A stretch of 33,484 nt of DNA from an uncultured Mucilaginibacter sp. GTDB lineage: Bacteria; Bacteroidota; Bacteroidia; Sphingobacteriales; Sphingobacteriaceae. The position numbers and the translations under genes were made by a program. Below the pieces are notes generated by a model, which saw nothing but the letters and a program-made list of their open reading frames with translations, searched no databases and was not told the origin of the DNA. The stretch covers positions 1-33,484 of the forward strand of contig NZ_CAMLHX010000046.1 of the NCBI RefSeq assembly GCF_946479965.1, in the 5' to 3' direction. Shown piece after piece: positions 25,473-32,986 of this stretch; the first letter of the stretch is position 1; the number at the start of each line of letters is the position of its first letter.

Positions 25473-25688
25473 CTAACTTAACTGATTATCTTTAGGAGGA
25501 GTTTTAACCGAATGCACCGGTTGCTCCTCCTTTTCTCGTTTTTTAGCCATGTCTCCACCGTGAGGCTCCTCTGCATCATATACCTTATCTTCTTTTCTTA
25601 CTTTACTTTTCTGGCCCTTATCATGGGGGCGGTCCGTAGGCGTATCTGCCGGCGATGGTTTATCTGTTGAGTTTGCGGGAGCTGTCAT
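25473..25688 (-). CDS. Small hydrophilic disordered protein
   Basis: 71 residues, rich in Lys, Asp, Glu, Pro and Thr, without hydrophobic segments (MTAPANSTDKPSPADTPTDR at the start, HGGDMAKKREKEEQ near the end). It has the look of an intrinsically disordered, stress-type protein. I do not recognise a family. It is convergent with the Ala-rich gene, ends 40 nt from that gene's stop, and is divergent from ftsX. No shadowing gene occupies the other strand, which supports it being real, but its size and composition leave doubt. Confidence 0.5.
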   Translation of the reverse strand: MTAPANSTDKPSPADTPTDRPHDKGQKSKVRKEDKVYDAEEPHGGDMAKKREKEEQPVHSVKTPPKDNQLS

Positions 25689-25694
25689 TTTAAT

Positions 25695-25776
25695 TATTGA
25701 ATTACTGAGTTATTGAATTACTGAATGAAGGGGCTAAATCGTTGCAACCTTTACCTTTCAGCTTTTGCCTTTCACC
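25695..25776. repeat. Left repeat tract flanking ftsX
   Basis: Contains TATTGAATTACTGA twice (25695 and 25711, 16-nt period), then, after a 23-nt spacer, a C/T-rich tract CCTTTACCTTTCAGC...TTTCACC (25748-25776). The same two blocks in inverted order lie just after the ftsX stop codon. The remaining 25777-25915 holds the ftsX upstream region, with TAATTTAG (one mismatch to the -7 consensus) about 20-30 nt before the ATG. Confidence 0.6.
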
Positions 25777-25915
25777 TAATAATAAAACACCCGGCCGTAC
25801 GTATTGTTTAAGTCCGTTAAATAATGTTAATATCCCGGCGTTATCTGTTTAAATAAATTATAAAGTTTTACCTTTAAGGCGCGTATTCTTAATTTAGCGC
25901 AACAAACACGCAAGT

Positions 25916-26794
25916 ATGGAAGAATTTGAAGTAAGCGAATCGGCAAAGAAAACCAAGACCATTTATATATCAACGGTATTCGGCATATCAATGGTGCTGC
26001 TTATGGTGGGTTTATTGGGTTTGATATTGGTGCATGCTAATAATCTTTCGCGCTATGTAAAAGAAAACATCGTGCTTAATATTTTTGTTGATGAAGCTGC
26101 GCACGAAGCAGATGTAAGGCAATTACAAACGCAACTGGATGCCAATCCGGCTGTTAAACAAGCTATTTATGTAAGCAAGGAACTTGCGGCCCGTAATCTG
26201 CAAAAAGATCTGGGCGAGGATTTTGTTAAGTTTTTGGGATACAATCCGCTATCGCAATCATTAGATGTTTATCTGAATGCTGATTATGCAAACAATGCTG
26301 AGATAACCAAATTAAAGACCCAATTGTTAAAAAATCCTTTTGTAAAAGAGGTAAAATATCAGCAATCACTGGTTGACCAAATGAACCAGAACCTTACTGC
26401 TATAAGTCTGGTGATACTGGCGTTTGCTAGCATTTTTGTTGTGGTATCAGTAGCCTTAATAAACAATACCATCAGGTTGGCTATTTACTCCCAACGATTT
26501 TTAATCAAGTCGATGCAATTAGTAGGCGCCACTAAAAACTTTATTCGCAAACCATTTATACTCTATGGTATATGGCATGGCATATTGGGAGGATTAATAG
26601 CTGTAATTATACTAATAGGCACTTTATACCTGGCAAATCTGCAAATACCTGATCTGGTGATACTGCAAAACAACTTTGAATTTGGTGTTGTGTTTTTACT
26701 GGTATTAGGCCTGGGTGTATTTATATCAGGATTAAGCACATACTTAGCTGTAAACAAGTTCTTACGTTTAAAAATATATGATTTGTACCGATAG
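25916..26794 (+). CDS. ftsX: Cell division protein FtsX (permease-like)
   Basis: 292 residues, the length and topology of FtsX. There is one transmembrane helix near the N-terminus (about 20-42), an extracytoplasmic domain (about 45-165, with IVLNIFVDEAAHEADVRQLQ), then three helices (about 165-190, 217-245, 255-280). The cytoplasmic IYSQRFLIKSMQLVGATKNFIRKPF loop is the classic FtsX coupling region. FtsX works with the ATPase FtsE to activate peptidoglycan hydrolases at the septum. ftsE is not adjacent, which is usual in Bacteroidota. It is followed by the DUF3098 gene and uppP, a conserved order. Confidence 0.93.
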   Translation: MEEFEVSESAKKTKTIYISTVFGISMVLLMVGLLGLILVHANNLSRYVKENIVLNIFVDEAAHEADVRQLQTQLDANPAVKQAIYVSKELAARNLQKDLGEDFVKFLGYNPLSQSLDVYLNADYANNAEITKLKTQLLKNPFVKEVKYQQSLVDQMNQNLTAISLVILAFASIFVVVSVALINNTIRLAIYSQRFLIKSMQLVGATKNFIRKPFILYGIWHGILGGLIAVIILIGTLYLANLQIPDLVILQNNFEFGVVFLLVLGLGVFISGLSTYLAVNKFLRLKIYDLYR

Positions 26795-26877
26795 GGTGAA
26801 GGTAAAAGACGAAAGGCAAAGGCAATATCGACCGGCCAAAAAGTCAATCACTCATTCAATAATTCACTCAATCACTA
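26795..26877. repeat. Right repeat tract flanking ftsX (inverted)
   Basis: Begins directly after the ftsX stop. GGTGAAGGTAAAAGACGAAA (from 26795) is the reverse-complement type of the C/T-rich tract at 25748-25776. TCAATCACTCATTCAATAAT (from 26844) with TCACTCAATCACTA is the inverted counterpart of the TATTGAATTACTGA repeats at 25695. The two arms are about 82 nt long each and lie about 1 kb apart, around ftsX. Confidence 0.6.
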
Positions 26878-26887
26878 ATTAAAACAC

Positions 26888-27139
26888 ATGGCAAAGACCG
26901 CACAAACAATATCAAAAACCAAAACCTCTGCTGAGGCTGCGAGCCCCGTTAAATTTATTTTTGGTAAAACCAATTACCTGTGGTTCGTTATCAGTATAGC
27001 GGTGGTATCATTAGGTTTTTTCCTGATGGCAGGTACAACCGACATCTACAACACCACCAAAATAGTAGTGGCTCCGGTTGTAGTTTTAGCCGGTTTCGGA
27101 ATAGGATTTTACGCCATTCTTAAAAAATCTGATGCCTGA
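26888..27139 (+). CDS. DUF3098 small membrane protein
   Basis: 83 residues with a charged, Ser/Thr/Lys-rich N-terminus (1-22) and two transmembrane helices (about 35-52, 60-78). The motif FIFGKTNYLWFVISIAVVSLGFFLM is the conserved heart of DUF3098, found almost only in Bacteroidota. It lies between ftsX (93 nt upstream) and uppP (44 nt downstream), its usual place, so a part in envelope growth or division is suggested by context only. Function is unknown. Confidence 0.9.
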   Translation: MAKTAQTISKTKTSAEAASPVKFIFGKTNYLWFVISIAVVSLGFFLMAGTTDIYNTTKIVVAPVVVLAGFGIGFYAILKKSDA

Positions 27140-27183
27140 TCAGGCCAAGGACCAACAGTATTTCTATCTAACATTATCTCAAA

Positions 27184-27987
27184 ATGAATATATTTCATGT
27201 TATTGTATTGGCCATTATTGAGGGCCTTACAGAGTTTTTGCCCGTTTCGTCCACCGGTCATATGGTGGTTGCCAGTTCATTAATGGGTATTGGCAAAGAT
27301 GATTTTGTTAAACTGTTTGAGATAGTTATTCAGTTGGGTGCCATACTATCTGTAGTGGTTCTTTATTTTAAACGTTTCTTCCGTTCGTTCAATTTCTACA
27401 TAAAACTGGTTATCGGCGTTATTCCGGCAATAATATTCGGGCTGCTGTTTAAAAGTAAAATTGAGATCTTGCTTGAAAGCCCCTTAGTGGTTGGTGTTGC
27501 ATTGATTGCAGGCGGGGTAGTGCTGCTTTTTGTTGATGATTGGTTCAGGAACCCAAATGTAAAAAGCGAGGAAGATATTAGCTACGTTACGGCGCTTAAA
27601 ATTGGCTTTTTTCAGTGCCTGGCCATGATACCCGGTGTATCACGCTCAGCATCATCCATAATTGGCGGCATGTCGCAAAAATTAAGCAGGACAGCAGCTG
27701 CGGAGTTTTCATTCTTTTTGGCCGTGCCTACCATGTTTGGCGCTACCGTAAAAGACATATATGACTTTTATAAAGATGGTGGTATCAACCAAGCCGAGCT
27801 ATACCAGGATATTAAGTTTTTGCTGATAGGTAGCCTTGTTGCTTTTGTTGTGGCGCTTTTGGCTATAAAATCATTTATCACTTTTTTAGAACGCAAAGGC
27901 TTTAAAGCATTTGGATGGTACCGCATAATAGCAGGTATAATTATTGTTATACTGTACTATACAGGCAACGCTTTGAACACAATTTAA
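27184..27987 (+). CDS. uppP: Undecaprenyl-diphosphatase (BacA/UppP)
   Basis: 267 residues with about eight hydrophobic helices, the usual UppP size. It dephosphorylates undecaprenyl pyrophosphate to recycle the lipid carrier for peptidoglycan and other envelope polymers, and its overproduction is associated with bacitracin resistance. Both family signatures are present: [14 protein letters not shown] (about 14-27) and [14 protein letters not shown] (about 150-163). It is the third gene of ftsX-DUF3098-uppP. In related genomes truB often follows. Here a strong bidirectional terminator and a non-coding stretch come next. Confidence 0.96.
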   Translation: MNIFHVIVLAIIEGLTEFLPVSSTGHMVVASSLMGIGKDDFVKLFEIVIQLGAILSVVVLYFKRFFRSFNFYIKLVIGVIPAIIFGLLFKSKIEILLESPLVVGVALIAGGVVLLFVDDWFRNPNVKSEEDISYVTALKIGFFQCLAMIPGVSRSASSIIGGMSQKLSRTAAAEFSFFLAVPTMFGATVKDIYDFYKDGGINQAELYQDIKFLLIGSLVAFVVALLAIKSFITFLERKGFKAFGWYRIIAGIIIVILYYTGNALNTI

Positions 27988-28007
27988 TACTACATAACGC
28001 TAAGTAT

Positions 28008-28041
28008 AAAAAACGCCTCAGAGCTTTCTGAGGCGTTTTTT
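28008..28041. terminator. Bidirectional terminator after uppP
   Basis: A 14-bp stem, AAAAAACGCCTCAG (28008-28021) with CTGAGGCGTTTTTT (28028-28041), loop AGCTTT. The A and T runs allow function in both directions. Confidence 0.92.
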
Positions 28042-28077
28042 ATGGTGTATATTTTTTTGAACATTAATTTAAACGAC

Positions 28078-28092
28078 GTGTAATTATTACAC
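28078..28092. promoter_or_regulatory. 15-bp perfect palindrome, operator-like
   Basis: GTGTAATTATTACAC has 7-nt arms around a central T. It lies in the intergenic stretch between two terminators and resembles a dimeric regulator's site, but no target gene is evident. Confidence 0.3.
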
Positions 28093-28099
28093 AATAAAA

Positions 28100-28234
28100 G
28101 TTTTGGTATATCGTTTGTATAATGTTACTCAGTTAAAATGATTTAACGTAATGTGCCGAGGGGCACATCTCTTCATATAATTGGTTTATAATTGGTTTAG
28201 AAAGAGCTCCTGCCCATCAGGAGCTCTTCTTGTT
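28100..28234 (+). ncRNA. Candidate small RNA or orphan structured region
   Basis: Between the uppP terminator and the terminator of the adaptor gene. It holds a 7-bp hairpin (ATGTGCC at 28151, GGCACAT at 28162), an exact tandem 11-mer (TATAATTGGTT at 28176 and 28187), and a perfect 11-bp hairpin (AAGAGCTCCTG 28202-28212, CAGGAGCTCTT 28218-28228) followed by CTTGTTTCT. No coding frame or clear promoter is seen. The strand is a guess from the T-rich stretch after the last hairpin. Confidence 0.3.
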
Positions 28235-28276
28235 TCTAAGAAGTTTTAATAACCTCATTGGGATTTCACCATAAAC

Positions 28277-28306
28277 AAAAAAGGCCAACCCTTGCGGATC
28301 GGCCTT
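28277..28306 (-). terminator. Terminator of the adaptor/TolC operon
   Basis: On the minus strand AAGGCC (28306-28301) pairs with GGCCTT (28286-28281), followed by a T run to 28277. It lies 23-52 nt past the adaptor gene's stop. Confidence 0.7.
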
Positions 28307-28328
28307 AATCTGTGAAGATTTATTTAAA

Positions 28329-29672
28329 TTATTCTTTGCCTTCTTTAGTAAACAGTTTGCTCTTATCAACCTTTTCAACCAATGCGCCATCTTTCAGGGT
28401 TTTTGAAATTGCCGGATATGGAGCTGAAACCACCTCGTCGCCTTCTTTAAGGCCAGATAAGATCTGAACGTATGTATCATCCTGAATGCCGGTAGTTACC
28501 TTCACCTGCTTAACTTTGCCCGGGGCCTGGTAAATAAATACATACTCTTTTGCAGGAGCAGCGCTGGCGGTAGTTTTCACTTCGGCGTCCTCATCCTTTT
28601 TAGGGCCTGTCTCCTCCTTTTTGTCATCGCGGGTAGTTACCGCTTGTATTGGTACCGATAGCGCCTTGGTATGATTAGTTTGAATATCAACTGTAGCAGT
28701 AAGTCCGGGACGGAAAGGAGACGGATTAGCCGCCTTTGCGTTCAGCATGTCAGTGTATGATTTCGGATCTATACGTACCTTAACCGTAAAGTTGGTAACC
28801 TGATCTGCTGTAGTACCCACTACGTTTGCCGAACTACCGATCTCTGAAACCGTGCCTTTAAATTTCTTTCCCGAAAAGGCATCAACCTGTATAATAGAAG
28901 TATCGCCTAAAGTTATACGGTTGATATCATTTTCATTCACATCAACATTCACATCCATCTCAGCAAGGTTGGATATGGTCATTATCTCGGTACCGGCAAA
29001 TTGTGCAGTACCTAAAACGCGTTCGCCAATCTCAACAGAAAGCTTTGAAACCACACCATCAACCGGTGCATATATAGTAGTTTTTAACAGGTTATCGCTG
29101 GCTTCTTTAACGCTCGCAGCTGTTTGCTGCAAACCGAATTTAGCACCTATAACGCTTTGCTTGGCCGCTTCTAATCCGGCTACGGCGCTCTCATAAGTGG
29201 CTTTAGCCTGATCAAACTCGGCAGCAGTAAGTACTTTCTTTTCAAAAAGTTCTTTGCTACGTTTATAGTTTGCGGCCTGGTTGTTATAAGTAGCTTCGGC
29301 TTGCTTTTGCTGTTGGCTTGAATTAGCCACATTAGCTTTTTGTGAGTTAAGTGAAGCCACTGCCCTGTTATAGCCTGATTGCAAAATATCCGGACGGATC
29401 CGGATCAGTAACTGACCTTTTTTAACCACGTCGCCTTCCTTAATAGGTAGTTCAACCACCTCACCGGATACTTCGGGGCTTATTTTAACTTCAACATGCG
29501 GCATTATTTTTCCGCTTGCAGATACTGTTTCGTTTATCTCGCGACTGGCCGCTTTTTCGGTAGCTACTTTTGTCTTCGGTTCTTTACCGATGACGCCCGT
29601 TGCCTTACCAACAACCAGCAGCACCACTACGATGCCTAAACCTATCAGAATATATTTTGTAGTTTTTCCCAT
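28329..29672 (-). CDS. Periplasmic adaptor (membrane fusion) protein, MacA/HlyD-like
   Basis: 447 residues. An N-terminal anchor helix (about 7-25) is followed by a lipoyl-like half (KISPEVSGEVVELPIKEGDVVKKGQ, about 63-87), a helical hairpin (about 95-195, SSQQQKQAEATYNNQAANYKRSKELFEKK) and the second lipoyl half (TTIYAPVDGVVSKL). A beta-barrel and membrane-proximal domain (about 225-440) complete it. This is the adaptor of tripartite efflux systems, bridging an inner-membrane transporter to TolC. The sequence style is nearer to ABC-type MacA than to RND AcrA. An unusual charged insertion (DDKKEETGPKKDEDAEVK, about 348-365) interrupts the membrane-proximal region. It is preceded by its TolC partner 20 nt upstream. 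No pump gene is nearby. Confidence 0.9.
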   Translation of the reverse strand: MGKTTKYILIGLGIVVVLLVVGKATGVIGKEPKTKVATEKAASREINETVSASGKIMPHVEVKISPEVSGEVVELPIKEGDVVKKGQLLIRIRPDILQSGYNRAVASLNSQKANVANSSQQQKQAEATYNNQAANYKRSKELFEKKVLTAAEFDQAKATYESAVAGLEAAKQSVIGAKFGLQQTAASVKEASDNLLKTTIYAPVDGVVSKLSVEIGERVLGTAQFAGTEIMTISNLAEMDVNVDVNENDINRITLGDTSIIQVDAFSGKKFKGTVSEIGSSANVVGTTADQVTNFTVKVRIDPKSYTDMLNAKAANPSPFRPGLTATVDIQTNHTKALSVPIQAVTTRDDKKEETGPKKDEDAEVKTTASAAPAKEYVFIYQAPGKVKQVKVTTGIQDDTYVQILSGLKEGDEVVSAPYPAISKTLKDGALVEKVDKSKLFTKEGKE

Positions 29673-29692
29673 GATGTGCAGGATTTTTTATT

Positions 29693-31057
29693 TTAAAGTG
29701 TTATCGTGTTTCCTAAGTAATAGTCAATTATCTTGCTTCTGAATATGACCGCGTATTGTGCCTGTATCATATCGTTTTGCGATTTGTTGTAGTTGGTTAC
29801 TGCAGTGTTATAATCTAATGAGTTAACCAAACCTACGTCATAACGTTGTTGCGTAACGTTCAATGCATCCCTGTTAGCTTCAAATGTTTGCGTAGCCGAT
29901 TGATATTGTTTGTTAGCGGCATTAAGATCAAGCACCGCCTGTATAATTATTTTGCTAAGATTGTTTTTAGCTAACTGAGTATTCAACTGCGCGTTTTGGA
30001 AATTCAACTCCGCTTTTTTAACGTTAGTATGCGCGTTAAAACGGTTAAATATGGGTATACTCAAGCTTAAACTTACTGATTGATTGAAGTTATCTCTTAT
30101 CTGATCAAAGAATTGATAATCAACCGCCTGGTTATTTAAAAACTTTTTGAACCTGTTGTTATAAGTTGAGCCAACGCCGCCTGATAAGCTCAAGGTTGGA
30201 TAAAAAGTACCTCTCGCTATTTTGATTGACTGCGCAAATGTTCTTTCGCGTGCTACAGCTAGTTTTATATCCGGATTGATATCCAAAGCTGTTCTTACTA
30301 CCTGGTTAGCATCAAACGCGGTTCGCACATTTGTTAAACGGCTAATGTCCGGCTTCTCAACGGTAATGGTAGTATAGGGGTCCATTTCCATATACTGTTT
30401 CAACACCAACATGGAAATATCAAGCTGGTTTTGAGCATTGGTCAAATTCAGATTAGCGGTAGCTACCTGAGCTTTTGCTTGCGACAGATCTGCCAGTGTT
30501 TGCTTGCCTGCATCAAAACTTATTTGCGAACGCTGTAGTGTCTGGTTAGCAATATCGGCTTGCTGGGTAGCGGCAGTTACCAGGTCCTGGTTTATTAATA
30601 TTTGCAAATAAGTGGTTACAACATTTAACGTCAGGTCGTTTTTAATTTTAGCGGTATTACTTTTATTAACATCAACCGTTAACCTGTTTTGGATAACCTG
30701 ATTACGCAGTTGCCCACCCTGAAACAGCGTAAGCGACATTTGCGCGTTACTGTTAACACTTTGTGCGGTTGAGGATAAATAATCGGACGTACCCGTAATT
30801 AAACTCCGGCCAAAATTATAGCCAGTTGATGTAAAAGCAGTTAAGCTTGGCAATTGATTATTTTTTGATTGCTGCAGATCTGCATATCCTAAAGCCTCAC
30901 TTACCTGTGCTTGTTTTATGTTAAGGTTGTTGGCCAACATGCGGTCAACCGCCATTTGTAGCGTGATCTTTTCTTGCGCCTTTACAGTAAAACTTGCAGC
31001 CATGAACAGTGTAAATATCAGGCCTGCCCGTTTTAATACTGATGTATTTTGCTTCAT
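29693..31057 (-). CDS. TolC family outer-membrane efflux protein
   Basis: 454 residues with a signal peptide (about 1-27, FTVKAQ/EK) and the repeated coiled-coil architecture of TolC: ITLQMAVDRMLANNLNIKQAQ at the start of the first repeat, and the long helices FDAGKQTLADLSQAKAQVATANLNLTNAQNQ and VTQQRYDVGLVNSLDYNTAVTNYNKSQNDMIQAQ. It forms the outer-membrane exit duct for the adjacent adaptor. I chose the ATG at 31057 (MKQNTSVLKRAG), since the longer frame would begin with TTG six residues earlier and weaken the signal peptide. The two genes form an operon on the minus strand. The exported substrate is unknown. Confidence 0.92.
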   Translation of the reverse strand: MKQNTSVLKRAGLIFTLFMAASFTVKAQEKITLQMAVDRMLANNLNIKQAQVSEALGYADLQQSKNNQLPSLTAFTSTGYNFGRSLITGTSDYLSSTAQSVNSNAQMSLTLFQGGQLRNQVIQNRLTVDVNKSNTAKIKNDLTLNVVTTYLQILINQDLVTAATQQADIANQTLQRSQISFDAGKQTLADLSQAKAQVATANLNLTNAQNQLDISMLVLKQYMEMDPYTTITVEKPDISRLTNVRTAFDANQVVRTALDINPDIKLAVARERTFAQSIKIARGTFYPTLSLSGGVGSTYNNRFKKFLNNQAVDYQFFDQIRDNFNQSVSLSLSIPIFNRFNAHTNVKKAELNFQNAQLNTQLAKNNLSKIIIQAVLDLNAANKQYQSATQTFEANRDALNVTQQRYDVGLVNSLDYNTAVTNYNKSQNDMIQAQYAVIFRSKIIDYYLGNTITL

Positions 31058-31079
31058 ATGGGTTATTGTGTACAAATAA

Positions 31080-31111
31080 TTGAGATGTTATACCCGAGTT
31101 AATTAGATTTG
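31080..31111 (+). promoter_or_regulatory. Putative promoter of the polysaccharide deacetylase gene
   Basis: TTG at 31080-31082 (three of four bases of the -33 TTTG), a 21-nt spacer, and an exact TAnnTTTG box, TAGATTTG (31104-31111). This leaves a leader of about 70 nt before the ATG at 31186. Confidence 0.4.
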
Positions 31112-31185
31112 GCTTTACATTAGTATGCTTTACACTAATAAGCTTTTGTCTGATCTCTCCTGTATAGGGGCTCTCTTGTTTGAAT

Positions 31186-31815
31186 ATGTATCTGGTTAAA
31201 ACACCGTGGTTGCTAAAAAAATTCTATCCTCAACTAATTTGGGATAGTGATAAACGCGACCGTACTATTTATCTCACCTTTGACGACGGCCCTATACCAA
31301 TTGTTACACCATTTGTTTTAAATATTTTAGAACAATATAAGGCAAAGGCCACTTTTTTTTGCATTGGTGATAACGCCAATAAACATACGGATATTTTTGA
31401 GAAGGTAAAAACGGCAGGGCACACAATTGGGAATCATACCTTTAATCATTTAAAAGGCTGGGATACAGCCGATGATGTTTACGTACAAAACTTTGCAAAA
31501 GCCGATGAACTACTGCACACGCCCTTATTCAGGCCGCCATATGGACGAATTAAGCGTTCGCAAATAAAACTTTTAAAGCAACAGCGGCCCAACCTGAAAA
31601 TTATTATGTGGGATGTTTTAAGCGGCGACTTTGATACGACACTAAGTCCGGAAAAATGTCTGCAGAACGTTTTGAAGCATACACAGCCTCGTTCTATTGT
31701 TGTTTTTCATGATAGTTTGAAAGCTTTTGACAGGCTGGAGTACGTGCTGCCAAAGGCGATGGATGTTTGGAGTAAGAAGGGATATACTTTTGATTGTCTG
31801 AGCTACGATTTATAG
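31186..31815 (+). CDS. Polysaccharide deacetylase family protein (NodB homology domain)
   Basis: 209 residues, one NodB domain of carbohydrate esterase family 4. All catalytic motifs are present: TFDDGP (motif 1, catalytic base and metal Asp), HTIGNHTFNH (motif 2, metal His residues), RPPYGR (motif 3), IMWDVLSGDFD (motif 4) and IVVFHDS (motif 5, catalytic His). It therefore should remove N-acetyl groups from a polysaccharide or peptidoglycan-like polymer in a metal-dependent way. There is no signal peptide, only a short N-terminal region, so localisation is unclear. The ATG at 31186 is preferred to a TTG two codons upstream. The gene for a small membrane protein follows after 6 nt. Confidence 0.93.
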   Translation: MYLVKTPWLLKKFYPQLIWDSDKRDRTIYLTFDDGPIPIVTPFVLNILEQYKAKATFFCIGDNANKHTDIFEKVKTAGHTIGNHTFNHLKGWDTADDVYVQNFAKADELLHTPLFRPPYGRIKRSQIKLLKQQRPNLKIIMWDVLSGDFDTTLSPEKCLQNVLKHTQPRSIVVFHDSLKAFDRLEYVLPKAMDVWSKKGYTFDCLSYDL

Positions 31816-31821
31816 GATTAC

Positions 31822-32316
31822 ATGAACCGGCGTTGGATTAAGATCATATTTTGGATAATGATATTCTGTATCATTGTAAACACCGTTGGTCGTTCAGTTC
31901 CTATTTATTTTGTTAACCCTAAGGTTGCAGATTATTTCGGCAGTGTTGTACTCTATTTAACATTGATATCAGTAGCTATCACAATTTATAGAAAATGCTA
32001 TAAACGAGAGAAACACAACTGGGTATTCGCAGGTGCAATATCTGTAATCGTCACCTTTTTAATTTATATCATCATTGGGTTTATAACTTTTTTTGATGGC
32101 TTTTCCTCATTCACTGATGTTGAAGTGTTGTATGTTAAAAGAGATAATCCCGACATTAGAATAATCAGGCAATATGTTGACTCCGGAGCGCTTGGTGATG
32201 GTTATACAGCTGTAATAAGAAGAAATATTACATCATTTTTGAAATACGAAGAATTTATCGATACCAACGCTATTGATAAAAAGGAGTGGATAAAACAAAA
32301 ATCCCACAATCCTTAA
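31822..32316 (+). CDS. Hypothetical small membrane protein
   Basis: 164 residues, not recognised. Three hydrophobic helices (about 6-28, 38-56 and 68-92) are followed by a hydrophilic C-terminal part (about 95-164) with YVKRDNPDIRIIRQYVDSGALGDGYTAVIRRNI, which looks like a small beta-rich domain. Basic residues sit between the helices. Only 6 nt separate it from the deacetylase gene, so they are probably co-transcribed. Whether they work together is unknown. Confidence 0.7.
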   Translation: MNRRWIKIIFWIMIFCIIVNTVGRSVPIYFVNPKVADYFGSVVLYLTLISVAITIYRKCYKREKHNWVFAGAISVIVTFLIYIIIGFITFFDGFSSFTDVEVLYVKRDNPDIRIIRQYVDSGALGDGYTAVIRRNITSFLKYEEFIDTNAIDKKEWIKQKSHNP

Positions 32317-32404
32317 ATCTTATAAATCTTAGTTCAGATTAAATTATCTTTTTTACCCAGCGTTTTAATTTACCGCTACGTATTTGTTAGTACTTAAGGG
32401 TTTT

Positions 32405-32986
32405 ATGGACGATAAAGAACTTTCAGTAATTATTGCCGGCTGCGCTGCAAATAAAAGGAAAGCACAGGAAGCTTTATACCTGCTTTTCTATCAAAGCAAG
32501 TACCGGCTTTGTATGCGTTACCTGCGGGATGACGACCTGGTGCCCGAAGCATTGAACGCCGGCTTCATGAAAGTTTTTACCAGTATCAAAACCTACAATG
32601 GCGAAAAAGGGAACTTAGATGGTTGGATAACTGCCATCATGATACGCTGCTGTATTGACCTACAGCGGAGCGAAATGCGCTTTCAATATCATGATGATAT
32701 TACAGAGACAGACGATCTGACGCCTATATCGCCCGATGCGTTGAATAATTTGTACGCTGCAGACCTGCTGCGCTATATACGCAAATTGCCGCCCGCCAGT
32801 CAAGCTGTATTCAATTTATATGAGGTGGACGGCTTTGACCATGGCGAGATAGCGGCAATGTTAAACATAACCGAAAGTACCTCGCGTTGGCACCTTTCAT
32901 CTGCAAAAAAACAATTACGAGAAAAACTAACACAAAACAGCAAGGATCATGAGAGAACAAATGTTGCTAAGACCGCTCTTACTTAA
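32405..32986 (+). CDS. ECF-type RNA polymerase sigma factor
   Basis: 193 residues with region 2 (about 15-85: EALYLLFYQSKYRLCMRYLRDDDLVPEALNAGFMKVF, NGEKGNLDGWITAIMIRCCIDLQR) and region 4 (about 125-180: LPPASQAVFNLYEVDGFDHGEIAAMLNITESTSRWHLSSAKKQLREKL). These are the two domains of extracytoplasmic-function sigma factors, which direct RNA polymerase to specific promoters. The ATG at 32405 follows AAGGG; a TTG seven codons upstream is less likely. Its 3' end overlaps the next gene by 38 nt, placing that gene in the position of a cognate anti-sigma factor. The promoters it controls cannot be told from this window. Confidence 0.9.
   Translation: MDDKELSVIIAGCAANKRKAQEALYLLFYQSKYRLCMRYLRDDDLVPEALNAGFMKVFTSIKTYNGEKGNLDGWITAIMIRCCIDLQRSEMRFQYHDDITETDDLTPISPDALNNLYAADLLRYIRKLPPASQAVFNLYEVDGFDHGEIAAMLNITESTSRWHLSSAKKQLREKLTQNSKDHERTNVAKTALT

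Noticed and set aside
28078..28092. Palindrome as a recombination (dif/att) site
   Set aside because: Its 7-1-7 layout and sequence do not resemble a Xer dif site (11-6-11), and no integrase or element boundary is present.
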